The notes beneath the pieces were generated by a model. That model ran no database searches. It was given only the letters and a program-made list of their open reading frames with translations, and had not been told where the DNA came from. The position numbers and the translations under genes are program-made. From Leptospira idonii (lineage in GTDB: Bacteria; Spirochaetota; Leptospiria; Leptospirales; Leptospiraceae), in assembly GCF_004770995.1 (NCBI RefSeq), contig NZ_RQHW01000048.1, forward strand, positions 1-29,825: a stretch of 29,825 nucleotides of DNA. Direction: 5' to 3'. The stretch's first letter is position 1. Each line of letters opens with the position of its first letter. Positions 24,249 through 29,825 of the stretch are shown here, in pieces.

Positions 24249-25292
24249 ATGCCGATTCGATTTGAAATGCAAAATACTTTTTCTATGGGAACGGATGCTC
24301 ATGGTAAATTCGTCGTAAGCACTCCTGAAAGGAGAACTGCGAAAGAAATTAATTTACAATTTGTAGGATTGGTCGGAGGGGTAGATCCGAAATTCAACTT
24401 TTTTCTTCATAAGGAAACTATACTTCATCTGGAGGAACAAACGATTGAGTTTCATTCCGAGTTTCCTTTTGAATGGAAAATCCCTTTTGAGCGACCTAGT
24501 ACCGTTTTGGAATGGCCTAGTATCATTTGGGCATTGGCAGTCCAAGTGAAATGGGCCGACTTTGAATATGAGGAGAAAAATGAGCTCAACATTCTTCGTT
24601 TGGATTATGCGAAAAAACCTCAGATCGTATCAAGTGAGATCGTAAATCAATTAACGGAAGAAAGGCGAAAGGCAACGAAGTGGAATGAATGGGACAAAAA
24701 GGATTTGGATCGGACATTCGCGTTTGTGGCGATCATTCTCTTTTTTATCTTCGGATCTCATTTTGTCTGCCGCCCGGAAGGTATGAATCTCGGGTTTCAA
24801 GCTTTGGGAATTTCTGTGACGCTTTTATTCTCCTTATGCATTGGGCTAATTTTTGTCACGATACGCCGATGGAAGAGAGCTTTTGAAAACTTAATTCTTT
24901 TTTGGAACGGATTTTCAACCGGTAAGGATGTTGAAATCTTCGCACTTCCTGGAAGCAATATCCAATGGAAGATGCCTAGTGAATCTTCATGGAGCCTTTG
25001 TTATGAACGGAGGATCATTGAATTTCATATGGGAACGCATAGAGGAGATCATAAAAAGATGGAAGATCGCCGTTCCGTTCTGGTTGAAATCCAATCGGGT
25101 TCGGTCGGTTCGAAAGAGGAAGAGGTGACACTTCATTTTGGCGAGGATCTCCCTTCTCAAATTTTCATCCCTCACAGGCATTTGTATTATAGTTTAAAGA
25201 TTATTTGGAAGATAAAACCTTTACGAGGAATTTTCTGGAAGATCACTCGAGAGATACCGATCGTTTTCGGATATTGGAAAGATCAATCCTGA
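24249..25292 (+). CDS. Hypothetical membrane protein with two central TM helices
   Basis: The 347-residue product is not recognised. It is strand-rich in its first 150 residues, then has two hydrophobic helices (about 158-176 and 186-206) separated by a short loop, followed by a basic stretch (RRWKRAF) and a second strand-rich domain. No signal peptide is seen, so both large domains are probably cytoplasmic with a hairpin in the membrane. An AGGA at 24239-24242 lies 6 nt before the ATG. The gene stands alone between a terminator and repeat copy 3. Confidence 0.72.
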   Translation: MPIRFEMQNTFSMGTDAHGKFVVSTPERRTAKEINLQFVGLVGGVDPKFNFFLHKETILHLEEQTIEFHSEFPFEWKIPFERPSTVLEWPSIIWALAVQVKWADFEYEEKNELNILRLDYAKKPQIVSSEIVNQLTEERRKATKWNEWDKKDLDRTFAFVAIILFFIFGSHFVCRPEGMNLGFQALGISVTLLFSLCIGLIFVTIRRWKRAFENLILFWNGFSTGKDVEIFALPGSNIQWKMPSESSWSLCYERRIIEFHMGTHRGDHKKMEDRRSVLVEIQSGSVGSKEEEVTLHFGEDLPSQIFIPHRHLYYSLKIIWKIKPLRGIFWKITREIPIVFGYWKDQS

Positions 25293-25328
25293 TTCGATGA
25301 ATTATTGTTAATCGAATATCGTTTTTCT

Positions 25329-25447
25329 GCGTTAAGGATACGGAGGGCTTGGTTCCGCGGAAGCGGAACGGGAGCGTCAGCGCACCCCGAAGTAGCCTGG
25401 CCCACATAACCGATTGTATTTGGAAATTCTATTTATGGGGAACGCCC
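25329..25447 (+). repeat. Structured dispersed repeat, copy 3 (diverged 3' half)
   Basis: The 5' 70 bases and the last 10 (GGGAACGCCC) match copies 1 and 2; the rest of the 3' half has diverged. Hairpin A is GTTCCGC-GGAA-GCGGAAC instead of GTTCGC..GCGAAC, so both arms changed together. The core GGGAGCGTCAGCGCACCCC is unchanged. Its 3' end supplies the last codons and stop of the convergent tag gene. Confidence 0.82.
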
Positions 25448-26046
25448 ATCTTCACCGTTTCCTTGTAACGAAAACATTCTTCCAAGTGATCGTTCACCAA
25501 TCCACAGGCCTGCATGTGAGCGTAGATCACTGTGCTCCCTACAAACTTGAACCCTCGGCGGATCAAATCTTTGCTCAATGCGTCTGATTCTTCCGTGGTG
25601 GCAGGTATATCTTTTAGGGTTTTTCTTTTATTGATGATGGGTTTGCCTTTCACAAAACTCCATATATAACGGTCAAAGGTGCCGAATTCTTTTTGGATCT
25701 CCAAGAATCGCTTGGCATTGTTAGCTGCCGCATATACCTTAAGACGATTTCTGACGATCCCAGGATCGAGGAGGATTTTCTCCAATTTTTTCTCCGTGAA
25801 TTTAGCCACTTTCTCAGGATCAAAATCGGCGAATGCCTTTCGGTATCCTTCTCTTTTTTTCAGAATGGTTGCCCAGCTTAGTCCTGCTTGCGCTCCTTCC
25901 AGAACTAAAAACTCGAAGTGGGTTCGGTCATTGTGTACGGGAACTCCCCATTCTTCGTCATGATACCGGATGTAATCTTCGAATTTTAAACACCAACCGC
26001 AGCGGTTTTTTTCTTGAGAGGAGGTAGAATCGGGACGTACTTTCAT
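25429..26046 (-). CDS. tag: DNA-3-methyladenine glycosylase I
   Basis: Tag excises 3-methyladenine from alkylated DNA to start base-excision repair. The 205-residue protein shows the family order RCGWC, YHDEEWGVP, FEFLVLEGAQAGLSWATIL, the catalytic-site region PGIVRNRLK, and the end motif YAHMQACGLVNDH. The zinc ligands of Tag (Cys in RCGW, His in YHD, His and Cys in HMQAC) are all present. Length is slightly above the usual 187-195. The final residues GVPHK and the stop codon are encoded by repeat copy 3, so the natural C-terminus has probably been replaced. It is monocistronic on the minus strand. Confidence 0.93.
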   Translation of the reverse strand: MKVRPDSTSSQEKNRCGWCLKFEDYIRYHDEEWGVPVHNDRTHFEFLVLEGAQAGLSWATILKKREGYRKAFADFDPEKVAKFTEKKLEKILLDPGIVRNRLKVYAAANNAKRFLEIQKEFGTFDRYIWSFVKGKPIINKRKTLKDIPATTEESDALSKDLIRRGFKFVGSTVIYAHMQACGLVNDHLEECFRYKETVKMGVPHK

Positions 26047-26100
26047 GGATCGATTGAACTTTTATTTATGATCCGAATGAAAGCTTTTTTTGGTTTTTCT

Positions 26101-27108
26101 TTACCAAGTTCCGTACATCAAATCGAGAGATGAGCCTGCGCCATTTTTTTTACGAAAAACTTCGATCACTACGTTTCCTTTTTTGTGACCTGCTTCCACA
26201 TAACGATGTGCATCCGCCATATCTTCCAGTAGATAAGTTCTGTCGATGACTGCTTTCAGTTTTCCGCTTTGCATCATTTCGCTGAGAATTCTCAGGTTTT
26301 CCTTGGATTCGAAAACGATTCCTCCCAGTATTTTGTGTTTTCCTGTGAGGTTGAGCCATAATGCTTGTAAGATTTCCGAAAGAGATCCTGAACCTAAGAT
26401 CAATGTTCCTTTGGTTGTCAGCATGGAGAGATGAGTTTTTAGTTTCGACTTTCCCACCGTCTCGAAAATTAAATCATATATAACTTTGGTTTTGCCGTTG
26501 TTGTATTCTTCGTAGTCGAGTGCGGACTCTGCTCCGATGGACTTAACCAGTTCGTGATTGGCTTTGCTACAAACTGCTGTTACCTTGGCTCCGAATGCGG
26601 CTGCGATTTGAATTGCCGCAGTTCCTACTGCTCCCGAAGCTCCGTAGACGAGTACGTTTTGTCCTGCTTCGATTCTGATTTGTTTTAGAAAATGAAAGGC
26701 TGTGAGAGCGCCGAAGGGAATTGCCGCTGCATCTTCATAACTTATATCAGTCGGTATTTGACTGAATACTTCCGATTCATTCAGACATTTATACTCCGCA
26801 TAAGCTCCGAAACTCATTCCTGTCGAGCCGAACACTCTGTCCCCTACTTGGAATTCTTTCACTTTGGTGCCTACGGAGATGACTTTGCCTGAGAATACTC
26901 CTCCTAATACCGGATTTCTAGGACGGAAAAGTCCGAAGAAGAGCCTTGCTGCGACCGGATCCGGTTTTCGTAAACGCCAGTCTGCGGAATTCACTGCAGT
27001 ATTGTATATTTGGATGAGGACTTCTTTGTCTTTGGGTACGGGTTGTCCGATTTCTTCCAGTTGGAACACGTCCGGTGAACCGTAATTTTTGCATGTGATC
27101 GCTTTCAA
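26101..27108 (-). CDS. NAD(P)-dependent quinone oxidoreductase / zinc-less MDR alcohol dehydrogenase
   Basis: This medium-chain dehydrogenase/reductase carries the GroES-like N-terminal fold (KAITCKNYGSPDVFQLEE, GGVFSGKVISVG) and the Rossmann motif VYGASGAVGTAAIQIA. The Cys cluster of zinc enzymes is absent, which points to the quinone oxidoreductase branch using NADPH. The longest frame starts at ATG 27132, but TTG at 27108 is preferred: it has an AGGAG Shine-Dalgarno (27121-27117) exactly 8 nt upstream and gives the family-typical MKAITCKNYG start. The 335-residue product is divergent from a TetR gene, with a palindromic operator in its promoter. The substrate is unknown. Confidence 0.87.
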   Translation of the reverse strand: MKAITCKNYGSPDVFQLEEIGQPVPKDKEVLIQIYNTAVNSADWRLRKPDPVAARLFFGLFRPRNPVLGGVFSGKVISVGTKVKEFQVGDRVFGSTGMSFGAYAEYKCLNESEVFSQIPTDISYEDAAAIPFGALTAFHFLKQIRIEAGQNVLVYGASGAVGTAAIQIAAAFGAKVTAVCSKANHELVKSIGAESALDYEEYNNGKTKVIYDLIFETVGKSKLKTHLSMLTTKGTLILGSGSLSEILQALWLNLTGKHKILGGIVFESKENLRILSEMMQSGKLKAVIDRTYLLEDMADAHRYVEAGHKKGNVVIEVFRKKNGAGSSLDLMYGTW

Positions 27109-27134
27109 GTGTTTCTCTCCTGAATTTGACATTT

Positions 27135-27153
27135 ATACTTACACTGTAAGTAT
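27135..27153. promoter_or_regulatory. TetR operator in the oxidoreductase promoter
   Basis: ATACTTACA-C-TGTAAGTAT is a perfect 9-bp inverted repeat with one central base, the usual size of TetR-family operators. On the minus strand it overlaps a TATAAA -10 box (27137-27132) and follows TTGCTTGAAA, a -35-like stretch. The tetR gene starts 75 bp away in the opposite direction, so the repressor probably controls the oxidoreductase and possibly itself. Confidence 0.75.
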
Positions 27154-27228
27154 TTCAAGCAATTTTTTTCCTATCCGGTATTTCCTTGTAAAACTCGGTT
27201 TTTATGTTAAGAATAGAGAAGTAAAGCG

Positions 27229-27948
27229 ATGGAACAGAAAAAAGATAAAAAAGCAGGCGCTAAGTCGAAACCGAAAAATACGAAAGAAATTTCAGGCAAA
27301 AAAAAACAGCTCACGAAGGAGAAAATGATCGATGCTGCGATTTTACTCGCGGATGAAAAGGGAATCGATTCCTTATCGATGAGAAATTTGGCGCAGAGCC
27401 TGGGTGTCGAGGCGATGTCTTTGTACAATCATATCAAAAACAAGGATGAACTGCTGGATGAAATCGTCGATTCGATCGTCGCTAAAATCAAATTACCTTT
27501 AACTGGTATTCACTGGATGAGTGCGATGGAAGAGAGAGCTAAGTCCGCAAGGATAGTTTTACTGCAACACCCTTGGGTGACTCTTCTCATCGTTTCCAGA
27601 GTCAATGTGGGTTCGGCCATGTTGACTTATTTCGATGCTTCTTTAGGTTGTTTGGCGGCAGCAGGTTTTTCTCTTCCTTTGGCAGACCATGCGATCAATG
27701 CCATCGACAGTCATATTTACGGTTACACTCTTCAAGAATTGAATTTCCCCATCCAGCCGGAAGAATATGCCATGCAAGCGGAAGCTTTTATGCCCATGTT
27801 AGATGATACAATTTTTCCTCATTTGACCGGATTGGCGAAAGAGGTTATTTCCAGGAGATACGATGGGATGCACGATTTCGAATTCGGATTGAAAATTATT
27901 TTGGAAGGCCTGGAGAAGCTGAGAATTAATACTAAAAAAGGAAAATGA
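27229..27948 (+). CDS. TetR/AcrR-family repressor
   Basis: The 239-residue regulator has a Lys-rich N-terminal tail. The TetR helix-turn-helix follows (about 33-80: MIDAAILLADEKGIDSLSMR, NLAQSLGVEAMSLYNHIKNK). The C-terminal ligand domain resembles the tetracycline-repressor C-terminal family, with HPWVTLLIVSRVNVG and a helix carrying HAINAIDSHIYGYTLQE. The inducer is unknown. It is divergent from the oxidoreductase, and the 19-bp palindrome between them is the likely operator. Only a weak purine-rich ribosome site (GAGAAG) precedes the ATG. Confidence 0.9.
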   Translation: MEQKKDKKAGAKSKPKNTKEISGKKKQLTKEKMIDAAILLADEKGIDSLSMRNLAQSLGVEAMSLYNHIKNKDELLDEIVDSIVAKIKLPLTGIHWMSAMEERAKSARIVLLQHPWVTLLIVSRVNVGSAMLTYFDASLGCLAAAGFSLPLADHAINAIDSHIYGYTLQELNFPIQPEEYAMQAEAFMPMLDDTIFPHLTGLAKEVISRRYDGMHDFEFGLKIILEGLEKLRINTKKGK

Positions 27949-27977
27949 AGGGATTTTAGTCCGGTTTGTTTATTGTG

Positions 27978-28017
27978 TTCCGGAAAGCCGCAATGGAACG
28001 ATCTTGGCTTCCCGGAA
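27978..28017. terminator. Imperfect hairpin between convergent genes
   Basis: TTCCGG-A-AAGCC (27978-27989) pairs with GGCTT-C-CCGGAA (28006-28017) with one A-C mismatch. It lies between tetR and the convergent WG-repeat gene and may serve both as a terminator, although T runs are short. A 13-bp direct repeat, GGAAGTTTGATTT, occurs at 28014-28026 and 28044-28056, the second copy covering the WG gene's last codons. Confidence 0.4.
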
Positions 28018-28039
28018 GTTTGATTTTACAAATAGATGT

Positions 28040-28621
28040 TTAAGGAAGTTTGATTTCTTTTTTAGTTTTGCCCTTCAGCGCTGTTGCAGACTTTTTCTTC
28101 GGATCGATCGATACGGAATCAAATTCGATAGGAACCACGATTTTTCCTTTTTGGTCGATCACTCCGTAGGAACCTCCTTGCAATTCGGAATGTTCTTCTA
28201 TGGGAATCAACTTACAGCCGTTACATACTACTGAGAATTTATTCTCAAAGGGGAGTGCGAAGTCGTATGTTGCTTCGATCTTCTTTTGGCAGGCAGAATT
28301 GAAAAAACCGATTTTTTTGTTTTCTACGAACCTTGCCAATCCTTCTGCTTCGTAGTCTGGGCCATTGTCGTAGATGAAAGGTGTGAGCAAAAATTTATTG
28401 GTTTGGTCGATGCATTTCCAACCTTCCTTTCCCAATACGAATGTGACTCCCTGTTTGTTGAACTCGTTGGCCAGAATGTATTGAGCAGGAATTACGACTT
28501 TTCCGCTTTTGTTTTTGAAGCCATGGAGTTCGTTCTGTTCGAACGGAACAAGGTTTTGTGCGAAAAGTAGGGAAGGTAAAAGCAGAACTGATGCGAACCA
28601 AATTGATTTGATTTTTGCCAT
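28040..28621 (-). CDS. Exported WG-repeat protein
   Basis: The 193-residue protein has a signal peptide (MAKIKSIWFASVLLLPSLLFAQ). WG-type repeats follow, short beta modules in which a residue pair such as YGVIDQKGKIVVP alternates with EFD or YILA segments: HGFKNKSGKVVIPAQY, IGFFNSACQKKIEATYDF and YGVIDQKGKIVVPIEFDSV. The function of WG proteins is generally unknown. The start at 28621 is chosen because GGAG (28634-28631) sits 9 nt upstream. A further in-frame ATG at 28636 overlaps that ribosome site and would spoil the signal peptide. It is probably periplasmic and monocistronic. Confidence 0.8.
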   Translation of the reverse strand: MAKIKSIWFASVLLLPSLLFAQNLVPFEQNELHGFKNKSGKVVIPAQYILANEFNKQGVTFVLGKEGWKCIDQTNKFLLTPFIYDNGPDYEAEGLARFVENKKIGFFNSACQKKIEATYDFALPFENKFSVVCNGCKLIPIEEHSELQGGSYGVIDQKGKIVVPIEFDSVSIDPKKKSATALKGKTKKEIKLP

Positions 28622-28853
28622 AAAGTAACACTCCATCTTAATTTTACGCTTATTAGAGTGGGTTCCCTTTCAATTTCATCTTTTATTTTTATGCGATTTT
28701 CTTTTTTTTCTACGGGAGTTTTCGGTAAAAAGTCAAAAAGATTTTTCCTTTAGGTCTTCTTTCCTTATTCGATCGACTTCATTATGTTTTTGTAAGGTGA
28801 TTCTTGTTCCGATTTTGATTTGTATCCTTTTTTGTTTCCTTTATTTTTGTATT

Positions 28854-29354
28854 ATGATCGTTTTAAGAGCCGCCGATTTAGGAGATTTGTCCTTGCTGCA
28901 GTCTTGGGATGAGGAGCCGCATGTGTTGGAGTCGGATCCAAACGACGATTGGGGTTGGGAAACCGAGTTAGGGAGGTCCGTCGATTGGAGAGAACAATGG
29001 ATTGCCGAAAAAGACGGTCGTCCCATCGGTTTCATGCAAATCATCGATCCTTATTTAGAAGATTCGCATTATTGGGGAGAAGTCTCTCGGGATGTAAGGG
29101 CTATCGATATTTGGATCGGGAATGTTTCCGATTTGGGAAAAGGTTATGGGACGGAGATGATGCGCCTTGCTTTGGATCGATGTTTTTTACAAGACCACGT
29201 AACATCTGTTTTGATCGATCCTTTGGCTTCCAATGTAAGGGCGCATCGATTTTACGAAAGATTGGGCTTTAAGTTTCAAGAAAGAAGAACTTTCGGTTTG
29301 GACGATTGTTATGTGTTTCGTTTGGATCGTGCGGATTGGAAAAGAAAAGCTTGA
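28854..29354 (+). CDS. GNAT acetyltransferase similar to AAC(6')-I aminoglycoside acetyltransferases
   Basis: The 166-residue enzyme uses acetyl-CoA; the A motif is LGKGYGTEMMRLAL. The middle and C-terminal parts follow the AAC(6')-Ib pattern, with YWGEVSRDVRAID, then DPLASNVRAHRFYERLGF, compared with the DPSPSNLRAIRCYEKAGF segment I recall for that family. Acceptor residues have not been tested, so it could equally modify a different amine or a protein N-terminus. A GTG at 28797 in the same frame would add a hydrophobic 19-residue lead; ATG at 28854 gives the usual start of the fold. Neither start has a clear Shine-Dalgarno. Confidence 0.8.
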   Translation: MIVLRAADLGDLSLLQSWDEEPHVLESDPNDDWGWETELGRSVDWREQWIAEKDGRPIGFMQIIDPYLEDSHYWGEVSRDVRAIDIWIGNVSDLGKGYGTEMMRLALDRCFLQDHVTSVLIDPLASNVRAHRFYERLGFKFQERRTFGLDDCYVFRLDRADWKRKA

Positions 29355-29401
29355 TATGCAAAATGAATTTTGTATTTATTCGCTTATAGGTTGGTGTTGA
29401 G

Positions 29402-29713
29402 ATGGGAATCAGTGAAAGGCAATTGGGGTTGATTAAGGAATCGGCTCACTTGTTGGTAAATGAAATCAATATGACGGGAGAAGAAGCCGTCCAACTGATT
29501 TCCAAATGCATCAATAAAGAACTCAACAGAAGAAATACCACGATGGAGATGTTGAACATCAGTTCTAAGCCGGAAAGAACTTCTTTCATTCGTGCTGTGG
29601 TCCAGCATGTGGGGGATGCGATTCAAGAAAACCCCTATTGGCGGACCAAACATCTAGGCAAATCGATCGAAAACTTTTATAAGGCGTTGCATGATTCTTG
29701 GAATCGAGAGTAG
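29402..29713 (+). CDS. Small hypothetical helical protein
   Basis: The 103-residue product is not recognised. It is soluble and looks helical, with KESAHLLVNEINMTGEEAVQ, a charged middle and IENFYKALHDSWNRE at the end. It follows the acetyltransferase by 47 bp on the same strand and could share its transcript. A GC-rich hairpin (CCCCGCCC/GGGTGGGG, 29719-29742) follows its stop. I see no diagnostic motif. Confidence 0.65.
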   Translation: MGISERQLGLIKESAHLLVNEINMTGEEAVQLISKCINKELNRRNTTMEMLNISSKPERTSFIRAVVQHVGDAIQENPYWRTKHLGKSIENFYKALHDSWNRE

Positions 29714-29718
29714 GGTCT

Positions 29719-29758
29719 CCCCGCCCTGATCAATGGGTGGGGAACTAGTGGAGTTCCT
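29719..29758 (+). terminator. GC-rich double hairpin after the small hypothetical gene
   Basis: CCCCGCCC (29719-29726) pairs with GGGTGGGG (29735-29742, one G-T pair). It is followed by GGAACT/AGTTCC (29741-29746 / 29753-29758), which shares two bases with the first stem, so the two hairpins are alternatives. No T run follows; it may be a terminator/attenuator or the leader of the next gene. Confidence 0.45.
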
Positions 29759-29781
29759 ACCAAAAAACGGACATTAAAAAG

Positions 29782-29795
29782 CTCCTTTTTAGGAG
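29782..29795 (+). promoter_or_regulatory. Hairpin sequestering the Shine-Dalgarno of the last gene
   Basis: CTCCT (29782-29786) pairs with AGGAG (29791-29795), the ribosome site 6 nt before the ATG at 29802. The TTTT loop and short stem would melt easily, so translation could respond to temperature, a bound factor or upstream pairing. Confidence 0.5.
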
Positions 29796-29801
29796 ACAAA
29801 A

Positions 29802-29825
29802 ATGTCGAAGAAAATCAAATATTAT
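29802..29825 (+). CDS. 5' end of a gene running off the window
   Basis: An ATG with an ideally spaced AGGAG ribosome site opens a frame encoding MSKKIKYY up to the last base. Eight codons are too few to identify the product. Confidence 0.6.

Overview
The window looks like a chromosomal stretch from a spirochaete, most likely Leptospira. The impression rests on moderate GC, relaxed spirochaete-type lipoboxes, several TTG starts, and the gene types present: a DUF2846-like lipoprotein relic, WG-repeat and propeller proteins, and a tandem cNMP-binding protein. No rRNA or phylogenetic marker is present, so the genus is an inference.

Layout. (1) 200-8170 is a defence block: a type I restriction-modification operon hsdR-hsdM-hsdS on the + strand, with a convergent Fic-domain gene. 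The hsdS product carries an extra C-terminal domain of about 180 residues resembling the Panacea/SocA (DUF4065) fold. The fic gene has a perfect 15-bp inverted repeat over its start codon and probable promoter. (2) 8170-10540 holds a tandem cNMP-binding protein, a 5'-truncated DUF2846-type pseudogene that begins inside a palindrome, and low-information DNA. (3) 10540-17125 holds a YiaA/B-type membrane protein, a siderophore-interacting flavin reductase, an unknown acidic protein, an AraC regulator, a long-chain acyl-CoA ligase and a MATE exporter. (4) 17340-18785 holds a slipin with a triplicated N-terminal module. Just upstream on the same strand is a circularly permuted tRNA-like RNA that looks like a bacterial Y RNA (YrlA type). 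(5) 18919-22608 is a sulfatase operon: membrane-anchored sulfatase, formylglycine-generating enzyme and MBL-fold lipoprotein. (6) 22958-29825 holds a seven-bladed propeller lipoprotein, an unknown two-TM protein, Tag glycosylase, an MDR oxidoreductase with its divergent TetR and a clear operator, a WG-repeat protein, an AAC(6')-like acetyltransferase, a small unknown gene, and the first codons of a gene whose ribosome site lies in a hairpin.

A structured repeat of about 120 bp occurs three times (11109, 12782, 25329), always next to a stop codon. Its main hairpin changes by compensatory substitution between copies. The strongest candidates for something new are the permuted tRNA-like RNA beside the slipin, the HsdS-Panacea-like fusion, the structured repeat family, and the palindromic control region of fic.
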